DNA of 64,000 nucleotides from Tritonibacter aquimaris. GTDB lineage: Bacteria > Pseudomonadota > Alphaproteobacteria > Rhodobacterales > Rhodobacteraceae. The position numbers were made by a program, and so were the translations under genes. The notes below the pieces were generated by a model that was given only the letters and a program-made list of their open reading frames with translations, was not told where the DNA came from and searched no databases. This document shows, one piece after another, positions 10,019 to 18,771 of this stretch (within the stretch, counting starts at the first letter, position 1; every line of letters starts with the position of its first letter). The stretch is taken from the NCBI RefSeq assembly GCF_009617595.1, contig NZ_WIXK01000002.1, positions 310,001 to 374,000 on the forward strand, written 5' to 3'.

Positions 10019-10087
10019 GTTTTTGGGTCCTTCAAATATATGGGGTGCGGGAGGGCGCGCGGAAGGGCGCGCCCATATCAATTTGGA

Positions 10088-11233
10088 TTAAGCTTGCGCT
10101 TCGATCTCGGCCGCAAAGGCCCAAGCGAGCCAAGGCAGCATCGCTTCCAGATCGGCGGTCTCTACCGTACCACCGCACCAGATGCGCAGACCTGCAGGCG
10201 CGTCGCGATAGGCGCCCACGTCCAATGCGACATCTTCGGCTTCCAGACGTTTGGCAACGGCCTTGGCAAAAGCTGCGCCATCCTGGATGCGATCGTCGGT
10301 GAACTTGAGGCAAACCGAAGTGTTGGAGCGGGTTGCATCATCCACGGCCAGATTTGCGATCCAGTCGTTGGCGTCGCAGAAATCAAACACGGCTTTGGCG
10401 TTGGCGTCCGCACGCGCCTTCAGACCTTCAAAGCCACCAACAGTGCGTGCCCAGTCCAGCGCGACCAGATAGTCTTCAACCGCCAGCATAGAGGGCGTGT
10501 TGATGGTTGCGCCGGTGAAGATACCATCGATCAGCTTGCCGCCTTTGGTCAGGCGGAAGATCTTTGGCAGTGGCCAAGCAGGTGTATAGCTTTCCAGGCG
10601 CTCAACTGCACGTGGCGAAAGGATCAGCATGCCGTGGGCGGCTTCGCCACCCAGAACTTTCTGCCAGGAGAAGGTGGTCACATCCAGCTTGTCCCAAGGC
10701 AGGTCCTGCGCGAATGCAGCAGAGGTCGCGTCACAGATGGTCAGGCCTTCGCGGTCGTCCGCGATCCAGTCACCATTTGGTACTTTGACGCCCGAGGTGG
10801 TGCCGTTCCAAGTGAAGACCACATCATTTTTGGGATCAACAGTCGCCAGATCAACAATCTCGCCGTATTCGGCGGTTTTTACTTCGGCGTCGATTTTCAG
10901 CTGTTTCACAACATCGGTGACCCAGCCCGCGCCAAAGCTTTCCCAAGCGAGCATTTCAACTTTGCGCTCACCCAGAAGGTTCCACAGGGCCATTTCAACC
11001 GCGCCGGTGTCAGACGCAGGAACGATACCAATTTTATAATCAGCGGGGATGCCCAGAACTTCACGGGTGCCTTCGATGGCGGCTTTCAATTTAGCCTTAC
11101 CAACAGCAGCCCGGTGCGAGCGACCAAGAGGCGCATCAGCAAGTTTGGACAGTTCAAAAACGGGGGGTTTGGCACAGGGGCCAGAAGAAAAACGCGGGTT
11201 TGCCGGTCGCGTCGCCGGTTGAGCAATAGCCAT
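10088..11233 (-). CDS. serC: Phosphoserine aminotransferase
   Basis: A PLP class V aminotransferase that converts 3-phosphohydroxypyruvate and glutamate to phosphoserine. The start chosen is ATG 11233 ([20 protein letters not shown]), giving 381 residues; the upstream 28 codons of the open frame are leader. The N-terminal [11 protein letters not shown] and the PLP-lysine region [17 protein letters not shown] identify the alphaproteobacterial SerC subgroup, which differs from the E. coli form. First gene of serC-serA, divergent from serB. Confidence 0.95.
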   Translation of the reverse strand: MAIAQPATRPANPRFSSGPCAKPPVFELSKLADAPLGRSHRAAVGKAKLKAAIEGTREVLGIPADYKIGIVPASDTGAVEMALWNLLGERKVEMLAWESFGAGWVTDVVKQLKIDAEVKTAEYGEIVDLATVDPKNDVVFTWNGTTSGVKVPNGDWIADDREGLTICDATSAAFAQDLPWDKLDVTTFSWQKVLGGEAAHGMLILSPRAVERLESYTPAWPLPKIFRLTKGGKLIDGIFTGATINTPSMLAVEDYLVALDWARTVGGFEGLKARADANAKAVFDFCDANDWIANLAVDDATRSNTSVCLKFTDDRIQDGAAFAKAVAKRLEAEDVALDVGAYRDAPAGLRIWCGGTVETADLEAMLPWLAWAFAAEIEAQA

Positions 11234-11330
11234 CAATGCTACCCTTCCAGATAAGTGCCTCTCGTTGGGGAGAGGTGTCCCACTGACCGGAATAGAGTTG
11301 GCGCAAAAAAACAACAACCGCCTTTTTGGG
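11234..11330 (-). promoter_or_regulatory. serC 5' leader with perfect hairpin (possible serC-motif RNA)
   Basis: On the minus strand CCTCTC (11275-11270) pairs with GAGAGG (11263-11258) around a six-base loop, 25 bases upstream of the serC start. A conserved structured element called the serC motif is known immediately upstream of serC in alphaproteobacteria; position and hairpin agree, but the consensus could not be compared. A T-rich tract (TTGTTGTTTTTTT) precedes it. Confidence 0.4.
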
Positions 11331-11489
11331 TCAATTCCGGCGTTTATAGCTCCAAATGCGACCTAAAATTTCGCCTTTAGGAAACTTCTGGCTGTTTTGG
11401 TGCTAGATAGGAACTGCGAAACGGGGGGCTAGCTCCAGCTGGCGCGGCTCGTTATGAGTTGTGCAGAATCACCACAAAGGACCTGCTCG

Positions 11490-12365
11490 ATGTTCGTCAC
11501 CACACTGCTTGTGAACCCGGCTTCAAAAAGCTTGGAAACCTCAATGGTTGAAGCTCTTCGCAATGCTTGGGGCGGAGGTGAGCTGCGCTGGTTGGCGGAA
11601 GGGATCGCCGCAGAATTTGAGCACGAAACCATGCCCGATAACCGCCGGGATGTATGGGCTGGTCTGCAAAGCTTAGAGGTGGATCTTGTGGTGCAACCTG
11701 TTGAGGGGCGTAAGAAAAAAATGCTTCTGGCGGATATGGATTCGACCATGATCCAGCAGGAATGCATCGATGAATTGGCGGATGAAGCGGGTGTTGGCGA
11801 ACGTGTCAAAGACATCACCGCGCGTGCCATGAATGGTGAACTCGATTTTGATGGAGCCCTCACGGAACGGGTGGGGCTTTTGAAAGATCTGCCCGAAGCG
11901 GTGATTGCGGATGTGCTGGCCAATCGCATCACCTTTATGCCCGGCGGTCAGGTGCTATTGGCCACTATGAAGGCAAACGGTGCCTATGCGGCGTTGGTAT
12001 CCGGCGGCTTCACGGCCTTCACTGCCAAGGTTGCGGCAGAGCTGGGTTTTGATGAAAACCGTGCAAACACGCTTTTGGTGGAAAATGGCAAGCTGACTGG
12101 AGATGTTGGTCGCCCGATACTTGGGCGCGAGGCAAAGGTCGAAGCCTTGGAGCAAATCACCGCGCGTCTTGGAATCACCGAGCGCGATGTAATTGCGGTT
12201 GGAGATGGTGCCAACGATCTGGGCATGCTCGGTCGTGCCGGTGCTGGTGTTGCGCTGCACGCCAAACCCTCTGTTGCGGCAGAATGTGATATTCGGATCA
12301 ATCACGGCGATCTCACCGCATTGCTTTATATTCAGGGCTACAGCCAAGCCGAGTTCGCCAGCTGA
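11490..12365 (+). CDS. serB: Phosphoserine phosphatase
   Basis: A HAD-superfamily phosphatase of 291 residues performing the last step of serine synthesis. HAD motif I is DMDSTM (nucleophile aspartate plus general acid), preceded by KMLLA; motif II lies in ALVSGGFTAF; motif III/IV is GDGANDLGMLGRAG. The N-terminal 80 residues are the poorly conserved ACT-like region of SerB. The ATG at 11490 is preferred over the upstream ATG 11454 because AAAGGA precedes it and MFVTTLLVNP is a typical SerB start. The last base of its stop overlaps the next ATG. Confidence 0.95.
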   Translation: MFVTTLLVNPASKSLETSMVEALRNAWGGGELRWLAEGIAAEFEHETMPDNRRDVWAGLQSLEVDLVVQPVEGRKKKMLLADMDSTMIQQECIDELADEAGVGERVKDITARAMNGELDFDGALTERVGLLKDLPEAVIADVLANRITFMPGGQVLLATMKANGAYAALVSGGFTAFTAKVAAELGFDENRANTLLVENGKLTGDVGRPILGREAKVEALEQITARLGITERDVIAVGDGANDLGMLGRAGAGVALHAKPSVAAECDIRINHGDLTALLYIQGYSQAEFAS

Positions 12366-13123
12366 TGTTTGAGGTCAGCTTTGACCTTCTGGCACTGCTG
12401 GTCGCGGCCGCTTTTGCTGCTGGATTTATAGACGCCATCGCCGGTGGGGGTGGCCTCGTCACCGTGCCCGCATTGCTGTTGGCGGGCGCTGATCCCGTCA
12501 CTGCCTTGGCCACCAATAAAGTGCAGGGCCTGTTCGGTGCCGGGAGTGCTGCGCTGTCTTATGCGCGTGGCGGTCATGTGAAATTACAGCGCCAGATCGG
12601 GCCCGCGCTTGTGGCCTTTGCCGCATCGATGTGCGGTGCGCTTCTGGTGTCTATTGTGCCAACAGATTTGATACGATTGGTGCTCCCAATTGTTCTGGTG
12701 GCGATTGCGCTGTTTTTTGCGCTGCGCAAAGGGCTTGATGATGCTGACAGTCACGCGCGCCTAACGCCCGTGGTCTTTGCTGCAAGCATTGTGCCTTTGT
12801 GTGGGCTTTATGATGGGCTTTTGGGGCCGGGCGCAGGCAGTTTTTACATGCTTGGGTTCGTAACGCTGGCAGGCTACGGCATCCTCAAGGCAACGGCCCA
12901 TACCAAATTGCTGAATTTTGCTTCTAACCTGGGCGGATTGGCCGTTTTTGCAGTTGTGGCGACGCCTTGGTGGTTCGTTGGCTTGGCTATGGCTGCTGCA
13001 CAAGTGGTCGGTGCGCAATGTGGTGCGGCGCTTGCGCAGCGAATCGGAGCACGGTTGATCAAGCCGCTTCTGGTGGCCACGTCCTGCCTGCTCGCAGCCA
13101 AGCTGCTTTGGGAAATGATTTAA
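12365..13123 (+). CDS. TSUP/TauE-SafE family membrane transporter
   Basis: A 252-residue integral membrane protein with about eight hydrophobic segments, beginning with LLALLVAAAFAAGFIDAIAGGGGLVTVPALL, the glycine-rich repeat signature of sulfite/organosulfur exporters; a second repeat is seen at GLYDGLLGPGAGSFYMLGFV. The family moves sulfite, sulfoacetate or related anions across the inner membrane. The start overlaps the serB stop by one base (TGATG), so it is translated with serB, although no functional link to serine is obvious. Substrate is unknown. Confidence 0.87.
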   Translation: MFEVSFDLLALLVAAAFAAGFIDAIAGGGGLVTVPALLLAGADPVTALATNKVQGLFGAGSAALSYARGGHVKLQRQIGPALVAFAASMCGALLVSIVPTDLIRLVLPIVLVAIALFFALRKGLDDADSHARLTPVVFAASIVPLCGLYDGLLGPGAGSFYMLGFVTLAGYGILKATAHTKLLNFASNLGGLAVFAVVATPWWFVGLAMAAAQVVGAQCGAALAQRIGARLIKPLLVATSCLLAAKLLWEMI

Positions 13124-13197
13124 GGCGATTTTTCTGCTATGCTTCCAATAAGCTGCCCGCGTTCAGGGCGGTGAATATGCAATGTTGGGAGGGAGAA

Positions 13198-13512
13198 ATG
13201 CCGCAATTTATCTTTGCCTATCATGGTGGGAAAACACCTGAGAGCCCCGAAGAAGGTGAAAAGGTCATGACGGCCTGGAACGATTGGTTCGCCTCCATGG
13301 GCGAGGTCGTTGATATTCCCGGCGCGCCGGTGGGTCTGTCCAAAACGGTGTCGCAGTCCGGCGTCGCGGACAATGGCGGTGCAAACCCTATTTCTGGCTA
13401 CACTGTCATATCTGTGGATACGATAGATGAGGCCTGTTCCATGGCGCAAGAGTGCCCAATGGTGCGGGATGGAACCGGCAGTGTCGAAGTGGCTGAAATC
13501 CACGAGATGTGA
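13198..13512 (+). CDS. YCII-related small protein
   Basis: A 104-residue cytosolic protein. The start at 13198 (MPQFIFAYHGG) follows the strong Shine-Dalgarno GGGAGGGAG; a longer open frame upstream overlaps the transporter gene and is not credible. The pattern of MPxFxFAYHG at the start, an ISGYTVISVDTIDEA middle section and a DGTGSVEVAEIHEM end resembles the YCII/DGPF dimeric alpha-beta barrel family. Some relatives are linked to sigma-factor systems, but no such gene lies nearby. Function unknown. Confidence 0.75.
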   Translation: MPQFIFAYHGGKTPESPEEGEKVMTAWNDWFASMGEVVDIPGAPVGLSKTVSQSGVADNGGANPISGYTVISVDTIDEACSMAQECPMVRDGTGSVEVAEIHEM

Positions 13513-13622
13513 CGCGGTCGGCGGTCAGATCCATCGTGTGACGCTACGGATACAGCTGAAACATTTGCTTCATCGATATGCAGTGAAGTGAAAGTCATTG
13601 GTGTGAGCTGTGCAATTTTTTC

Positions 13623-13663
13623 TTGGCGATTTCCCGCCAAACGCCCTTTATACGATGGCGTTT
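13623..13663. other. Two adjacent hairpins in the gap before the IalB-like gene
   Basis: TTGGCG/CGCCAA (13623-13640) and AAACGCC/GGCGTTT (13639-13663) are neighbouring perfect inverted repeats sharing two bases. They may end the YCII-like transcript or act as a site upstream of the next gene. The remaining sequence of 13513-13777 shows nothing else recognisable. Confidence 0.35.
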
Positions 13664-13777
13664 AATACGTTATTGTGGTTTTGTCACACGCGCATGGGGC
13701 TTTGGAGTGAGACGGTGGTTTGAACACCGCATGCCGCAGCGCATTTGAGGTAAAAGACAGTCTTGGAGTTGGGACAA

Positions 13778-14308
13778 ATGGTATTGAAACTTGCTCGCGC
13801 CGTTGCGGGCCTAAGCATGGTACTCATAGCCAATACAGCAATCGGTCAGCAGGCCCAGACGGACAATATCGTTGGCGAAAACGTCGATTGGAGCGTTTTC
13901 CAAAGCGAAAGCCCCAAGGAATGCTGGGGGGTTTCTGCGCCAAAGGAGAGTGTCAACACCCGGGATGGTCGCGTGGTTGCTGTGCGTCGCAGCGAAATTC
14001 AACTCTTTGTTGTGTATAATCCGGAAAGCGCGCCCAAAGGGCAGCTGAGCTTCACAGGTGGTTACCCGTTTGCGCCTGGCTCAACCGTGGGCATGCAGAT
14101 TGGTGATGAACAGTTCCTGCTGACCACCGATGGCGAATGGGCATGGCCACAGACCGTTGCAGATGATGGGAAAATCATCACTGCGATGAAGCGCGGGGCA
14201 AGTGCGATACTGACGGCGCGTTCTGCTCGTGGCACCCAGACCAAAGACACGTTCTCGCTTCTTGGCTTTACCGCCGCTGTGGAAGACGCGAACAAGCGTT
14301 GTAAATAA
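13778..14308 (+). CDS. Invasion-associated locus B (IalB) family periplasmic protein
   Basis: A 176-residue exported protein starting at ATG 13778 (MVLKLARAVAGLSMVL), with a signal peptide ending near NTAIGQQ. The mature part has the IalB pattern: a conserved W with SP-ECW (WSVFQSESPKECWGVSAP), a SFTGGYPF block, and a closing FSLLGFTAAVEDANKRC with a second cysteine, possibly disulfide-bonded to the first. The family is named after Bartonella IalB but is common in free-living alphaproteobacteria, where its role is unknown. A TTG 15 bp upstream is an alternative start. A hairpin terminator follows. Confidence 0.8.
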   Translation: MVLKLARAVAGLSMVLIANTAIGQQAQTDNIVGENVDWSVFQSESPKECWGVSAPKESVNTRDGRVVAVRRSEIQLFVVYNPESAPKGQLSFTGGYPFAPGSTVGMQIGDEQFLLTTDGEWAWPQTVADDGKIITAMKRGASAILTARSARGTQTKDTFSLLGFTAAVEDANKRCK

Positions 14309-14340
14309 CGTTTCATGCGTTTGTGAATGCGAACAACTCT

Positions 14341-14362
14341 GGCCGCCTCTGGGCGGCCTTGT
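14341..14362 (+). terminator. Hairpin terminator after the IalB-like gene
   Basis: GGCCGCC (14341-14347) and GGCGGCC (14352-14358) form a 7-bp GC stem with a TCTG loop, followed by TTGTTGCATTT. Confidence 0.75.
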
Positions 14363-14469
14363 TGCATTTAAAGAAATGAAGTTTGCTGCGCGCATCTTTC
14401 ATTTGGAAGTTTTGCTTTTCTCCTATATAGAAGCGCATCCAGCCCAATAGCCCGTTTGAGTCCCAAGCC

Positions 14470-15663
14470 ATGACAGCCACAGCGCCGATCACGCAAGACG
14501 TTATGACCTTGCCCCGAAAATTGCCTGAAGACGGCAAAATCAATCTGGTGGGCATGACACGCCCGCAGATGCGCGACGCATTGATTGAACACGGGACGCC
14601 TGAGAAGCAGGCGAAGATGCGCGTGGGGCAGATCTGGCAGTGGATCTACCAATGGGGCAAACGCGATTTTGCCGATATGACCAACCTTGCAAAGGCCTAT
14701 CGAGCCCAGCTTGAAGAGGTCTTTGAGATCCGCGTGCCTGAAGTCGTGTCCAAGCTGGTGTCGACAGATGGCACCCGGAAATACCTTGTGCGGATTGCGG
14801 GCGGGCACGAAGTCGAGGTTGTCTACATCCCCGAAGACGATCGCGGTACCCTATGTATTTCTTCGCAAGTTGGCTGCACGCTGACATGTTCTTTCTGTCA
14901 CACCGGCACACAGAAACTGGTGCGCAACCTGACCCCGGCAGAGATTGTGGGGCAGGTTATGATGGCGCGCGACGATCTTGAGGAATGGCCGGTTCCGGGC
15001 GCACCAACGGAAAAGACGCGACTGCTCTCCAATATCGTTCTGATGGGCATGGGAGAGCCGCTCTATAATTTTGAAAACGTGCGTGACGCGATGAAGATCG
15101 CAATGGATCCCGAGGGGATTTCATTGTCACGTCGCCGCATTACCCTGTCCACATCCGGTGTGGTGCCAGAAATCGCGCGAACCGCCGAGGAAATTGGCTG
15201 TTTGCTGGCGATTTCATTCCACGCGACCACCGATGAAGTCCGTGATGTACTGGTGCCAATCAATCGTCGCTGGAACATTGAAGAACTGCTGCAGTCGTTG
15301 GCTGATTATCCCAAAGTTTCCAATAGCGAGCGCATTACCTTTGAATATGTAATGCTGAATGGGGTGAACGATTCTGATGAAGATGCCCATCGTTTGATAA
15401 ATCACATCAAACGCTTCAAAATCCCGGCAAAGATCAATCTGATTCCGTTCAACGAGTGGCCGGGCAGCCCGTATAAGCGTTCTTCAAACAACCGTATTCG
15501 GGCGTTTTCCAATATCATTTTCGATGCAGGCTATGCCTCGCCGATCCGCAAAACCCGCGGTGATGATATTATGGCGGCCTGTGGTCAGTTGAAATCAGCC
15601 ACTGAGCGTGCACGTAAATCGCGCAAAGAAATCGCAGCTGAAGCCGGTATCAAGTCAGAATAA
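14470..15663 (+). CDS. rlmN: 23S rRNA (A2503-C2)/tRNA (A37-C2) methyltransferase
   Basis: A 397-residue radical-SAM methyltransferase that methylates A2503 in 23S rRNA and A37 in some tRNAs. The iron-sulfur motif CxxxCxxC is C136-C140-C143 (CTLTCSFC). [14 protein letters not shown] and the [18 protein letters not shown] segment are diagnostic, and the methyl-carrying cysteine is in [10 protein letters not shown] near residue 375. The N-terminal region fits the accessory domain. It is a single gene closed by a bidirectional terminator shared with the converging LOG gene. Confidence 0.97.
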   Translation: MTATAPITQDVMTLPRKLPEDGKINLVGMTRPQMRDALIEHGTPEKQAKMRVGQIWQWIYQWGKRDFADMTNLAKAYRAQLEEVFEIRVPEVVSKLVSTDGTRKYLVRIAGGHEVEVVYIPEDDRGTLCISSQVGCTLTCSFCHTGTQKLVRNLTPAEIVGQVMMARDDLEEWPVPGAPTEKTRLLSNIVLMGMGEPLYNFENVRDAMKIAMDPEGISLSRRRITLSTSGVVPEIARTAEEIGCLLAISFHATTDEVRDVLVPINRRWNIEELLQSLADYPKVSNSERITFEYVMLNGVNDSDEDAHRLINHIKRFKIPAKINLIPFNEWPGSPYKRSSNNRIRAFSNIIFDAGYASPIRKTRGDDIMAACGQLKSATERARKSRKEIAAEAGIKSE

Positions 15664-15666
15664 AAC

Positions 15667-15699
15667 AAAAGCCCGGAGAAATTCCCCGGGCTTTTAATT
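15667..15699. terminator. Bidirectional terminator between rlmN and the LOG gene
   Basis: AAGCCCGG (15669-15676) pairs with CCGGGCTT (15686-15693), flanked by an A-run on the left and TTTT on the right, so it works for both converging transcripts. Confidence 0.88.
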
Positions 15700-16547
15700 T
15701 ATCGATCGCGGCCCGGCAGGGAATCGCGAGGTGGTGCGCTTTGCCATTCGTTGAAGATCTGCATCGCTTCTTCTGCGGTTTCCGCGAATTTAAACAGCTC
15801 CAGATCATCTTCGGAGATGGTGCCCGCATCGGCCAATGCATCCCAGTTGATGATGCTGTCCCAGAATTTGCGCCCAAACAGGATGAAGGGCACACGTTCC
15901 ATCCGGCCAGTTTGGATCAAGGTGAGGCTTTCAAACAGCTCATCCAATGTGCCAAACCCGCCAGGGAATACGGTGATTGCCCGCGCGCGCATCAAGAAAT
16001 GCATCTTGCGGATGGCGAAGTAGTGAAAGTTGAAGCTGAGCGAGGGCGTGACATATTCATTTGGGGCCTGCTCATGCGGTAAAACGATGCTGAGGCCAAT
16101 CGATGCCCCACCGGCATCAATCGCACCGCGATTGCCTGCTTCCATCACGCCGGGCCCGCCACCGGTGACAATCACGTTCTGGCGCCCACCGCTCTCTTTT
16201 GATTTTACGGTCATCAGGCGCGCAAACTCGCGGGCTTCATTGTAGAAATGAGACAGATCTGCCAGCGTTTGCGTGCGGGCGGTTTCTTTGTGTTCGGGGG
16301 CCGGGATGCGCGCGCCGCCAAACATGACGATTGTGCTTTCAACGCCTTGTTCATCCAGCATCAACTGCGGTTTCAGCAGTTCGAGTTGCAGCCGCACAGG
16401 GCGCAATTCATCCCGGCACAGAAATTCCTCATCTGCAAAGGCCAGCGCATATGCGGGCGAAGAGGTCTGTGGTGTCAGCGGAACATGCTCCGCGCGATCG
16501 CGGTCGGAATGTGCATCTGGAAAACGGCTGTGGCGGTCTTCGGTCAT
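15699..16547 (-). CDS. LOG-family nucleoside 5'-monophosphate phosphoribohydrolase
   Basis: A 282-residue member of the family often misnamed lysine decarboxylase. The two signatures are clear: VIVTGGGPGVMEAGNRGA and PGGFGTLDELFE (PGGxGTxxE). LOG enzymes cleave cytokinin riboside monophosphates or other purine nucleotides to base and ribose 5-phosphate. The N-terminal 80 residues are an extension rich in charged residues that also occurs in the larger TIGR00730-type proteins. No neighbouring genes suggest a specific substrate. Confidence 0.88.
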   Translation of the reverse strand: MTEDRHSRFPDAHSDRDRAEHVPLTPQTSSPAYALAFADEEFLCRDELRPVRLQLELLKPQLMLDEQGVESTIVMFGGARIPAPEHKETARTQTLADLSHFYNEAREFARLMTVKSKESGGRQNVIVTGGGPGVMEAGNRGAIDAGGASIGLSIVLPHEQAPNEYVTPSLSFNFHYFAIRKMHFLMRARAITVFPGGFGTLDELFESLTLIQTGRMERVPFILFGRKFWDSIINWDALADAGTISEDDLELFKFAETAEEAMQIFNEWQSAPPRDSLPGRDR

Positions 16548-16755
16548 ATAAACGGCGCCCCTTCAACTTAAAATCAGAGTTTAATCCTATCGCTCCGGGT
16601 GGTGGCACACCAGAGAAAACCATGTTTGCGGTAAACTTACAGGGGCGAGATTACACAAGCATGTTTGCCGCCGCGATGCCGATGGTTTAATTGTCGATGA
16701 ACAACAGGCGCTGGGTAATGATTGCACGGGCTGCAAAAATAAGCAGACAGTAGAT

Positions 16756-17355
16756 ATGACCAAAACAATTGCAGATAAGATCTTTGATGCATTGAGCGAG
16801 CGCATCGTCACCGGTGTGCTGCCTGCCGGAGAGAAATTGCGCCAAGATCATATCGCACGCGATTATGATGCAAGCCATGTGCCCGTGCGTGAAGCTTTGC
16901 TGCGGCTTGAGGCGCATGGGCTTGCGACCTCATTGCCACGTCGCGGAACGCGTGTCAGCGCATTGGACCCTTCTGAAATCCGTGAAGTTGTGGAAATGCG
17001 TGTCGCGCTTGAAGTTCTTGCGCTGTCGCATGCCATCCCCAAAATGACCGATGAGGATATCGCAGCGGTCAAAACCGCTTTTGAACGCTGTGAGGCAGCG
17101 TCTGACATGTTGGATTGGGATCGCGCAAACCGCGCCTTTCATATGGCGCTGCTGGCCCCGTGCAATATGAACCGGCTTTTGGACACAATTGCAGATCTTC
17201 AATTGGCTGCAGCACGTCATCTTTTTGCCTATTGGAAAGGTCAGTGGCGGCCACGCCATGACGCGGATCATGCCGCTTTGGTGCAGGCGATTGTGGAGCG
17301 CGACGCCATGACGGCCTGTAGCGTTATGCGTCGCCATTTGCGGCGCGTGCGTTAA
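16756..17355 (+). CDS. GntR-family transcriptional regulator (FCD type, short)
   Basis: A 199-residue regulator. The winged helix is at about residues 5-70 (IADKIFDALSERIVTG, then DYDASHVPVREALLRLEAHG); the C-terminal region from EVVEMRVALEVLALSHA on is an all-helical FCD-like sensor with possible metal or ligand histidines (RAFHMALL; AARHLFAYW). The C-terminal part is shorter than in typical FadR proteins. It lies 99 bp upstream of dapD on the same strand and diverges from the LOG gene across a 208-bp gap; its target is not evident. Confidence 0.85.
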   Translation: MTKTIADKIFDALSERIVTGVLPAGEKLRQDHIARDYDASHVPVREALLRLEAHGLATSLPRRGTRVSALDPSEIREVVEMRVALEVLALSHAIPKMTDEDIAAVKTAFERCEAASDMLDWDRANRAFHMALLAPCNMNRLLDTIADLQLAAARHLFAYWKGQWRPRHDADHAALVQAIVERDAMTACSVMRRHLRRVR

Positions 17356-17454
17356 ACCGGGTGATGATCAGCGCCAGACGGCAGATTGGCACATGACCTT
17401 TGTGTGAAATCCGGTTATGAAACTGCGACAATCTTTGACCCTGGGAGTGACACC

Positions 17455-18282
17455 ATGTCTAACGCGCAGCTGGAAACCGCCATCGAGGCCGCCTGGGAGG
17501 CCCGCGATACCATTACACCAGCCACCACCGGCGAAACTCGTGACGCCATTGAACAGACCCTGCACGCGCTTGACAGCGGTAAGCTGCGTGTTGCGCAGAA
17601 GCTGGACAACGGCGACTGGCATGTGAACCAATGGGCCAAAAAGGCCGTGCTTCTTGGCTTCCGTATCAAAGATATGGAAGAGCAGTCTGGTGGCCCGCAG
17701 GGCTCTGGCTGGTGGGATAAGGTCGACAGCAAGTTCAAAGGCTGGGGCGAAGCTGACTGGAAATCCGCAGGTTTCCGCGCGGTTCCCAACGCAGTTGTTC
17801 GTAAGTCCGCATATATCGCACCTGGCGTTGTATTGATGCCGTCTTTTGTGAACCTTGGTGCCCATGTGGATGAAGGCACCATGGTAGACACATGGGCGAC
17901 CGTTGGCTCCTGTGCCCAGATTGGTAAAAACGTACACCTGTCAGGTGGTGTTGGCATTGGAGGTGTTCTTGAGCCGATGCAGGCCGGACCAACCATCATT
18001 GAAGACAACTGCTTCATCGGTGCCCGCTCTGAAGTTGTTGAGGGCTGTATCGTACGTGAAGGTTCGGTTCTTGGAATGGGTGTTTTCATCGGCCAGTCCA
18101 CCAAAATTGTCGATCGCGAAACCGGCGAAGTTTTCTACGGTGAAGTGCCGCCCTATTCCGTGGTTGTTGCAGGCTCGATGCCATCGAAAAACGGTATCAA
18201 CCTGTACTGTGCGGTTATCGTGAAGCGCGTGGATGAGAAGACCCGCTCTAAAACCGGTATCAACGAGCTGCTGCGCGATTGA
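17455..18282 (+). CDS. dapD: 2,3,4,5-tetrahydropyridine-2,6-dicarboxylate N-succinyltransferase
   Basis: The committed acylation step of the succinylase branch of lysine and meso-diaminopimelate synthesis. The start is ATG 17455 ([14 protein letters not shown]), giving 275 residues, the standard length; 23 upstream codons of the open frame are leader. The C-terminal half is a left-handed beta-helix built from hexapeptide repeats ([20 protein letters not shown], then [20 protein letters not shown]), typical of DapD trimers. dapE lies 1.9 kb downstream, separated by a small gene and a channel-like gene. Confidence 0.97.
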   Translation: MSNAQLETAIEAAWEARDTITPATTGETRDAIEQTLHALDSGKLRVAQKLDNGDWHVNQWAKKAVLLGFRIKDMEEQSGGPQGSGWWDKVDSKFKGWGEADWKSAGFRAVPNAVVRKSAYIAPGVVLMPSFVNLGAHVDEGTMVDTWATVGSCAQIGKNVHLSGGVGIGGVLEPMQAGPTIIEDNCFIGARSEVVEGCIVREGSVLGMGVFIGQSTKIVDRETGEVFYGEVPPYSVVVAGSMPSKNGINLYCAVIVKRVDEKTRSKTGINELLRD

Positions 18283-18294
18283 TTGCTGATCTGG

Positions 18295-18345
18295 GACTTG
18301 GGGCTCTGCCCCAAACCCCGGAGTATTTATAAAAAGATGAAATCA
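18295..18345 (+). repeat. Copy of a GC-rich dispersed intergenic element
   Basis: Right after dapD comes GGGGC-TCT-GCCCC (18300-18312), then AAACCCCGGAGTATTTAT and AAAAAGATGAAA. This order, a GGGGC hairpin followed by CCCCGGAGTATTT and an A-rich GATGAA tail, is one I recognise as recurring between genes in Rhodobacteraceae chromosomes. Only this one copy was seen in the window. It may double as the dapD transcript end. Confidence 0.5.
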
Positions 18346-18399
18346 GGTATTTCGGGGCCCCAAGCGGGTCTCGGACTACATCTGTGCAAGAGGCATCAC

Positions 18400-18759
18400 A
18401 TGTCGGAAAAGAAGAAATCCCGCCAGCAGGTCTATACATTGCTTGTCCAGATTGGCCGCAAAGACGGGGATGGGTTGCCTGAAGGGGCAACAGGTGCGGC
18501 ATTGATGGTGTTTGCTTCTGGTATTGATGAAGCAGAAGCTGTGCGCGAAACCGTGGCCATTTTGAAGCAGGCAGATACCGCGCCGCTTGATGTGACAGGC
18601 TATGGAACCTTGGAAGAGCGTGAGGCGACTGGCCACGATATCAGCGAAGAAGAGCGCGCATTGATGCAGCGTGCGCTGGATGAAAACGCAGTTATCGTCG
18701 CGCAGATGACGCCATTCTTTTCTGATAGAACAGATACAACTAGCGACACATTGCACTGA
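18400..18759 (+). CDS. Small protein of unknown function downstream of dapD
   Basis: A 119-residue soluble, acidic protein starting at ATG 18400 (MSEKKKSRQQVYTLLVQIGR). No family was recognised. The layout, a short basic start, a hydrophobic alternating strand (VYTLLVQIG), AALMVFASGIDEAEAVRETVAIL and a helical acidic C-terminus (EEERALMQRALDENAVIVA), suggests one compact alpha/beta domain. Its codon use looks like that of its neighbours. It sits 117 bp after dapD, beyond the GC-rich repeat, and converges on the channel gene 12 bp away. Confidence 0.65.
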   Translation: MSEKKKSRQQVYTLLVQIGRKDGDGLPEGATGAALMVFASGIDEAEAVRETVAILKQADTAPLDVTGYGTLEEREATGHDISEEERALMQRALDENAVIVAQMTPFFSDRTDTTSDTLH

Positions 18760-18771
18760 CGCCGCCAGCGG

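Noticed and set aside
9266-11254. Plus-strand open frame of 662 codons
   Set aside because: It is the antisense of serA and serC, rich in His, Gln, Phe and Arg with no homology; long antisense frames are common in GC-rich coding DNA.
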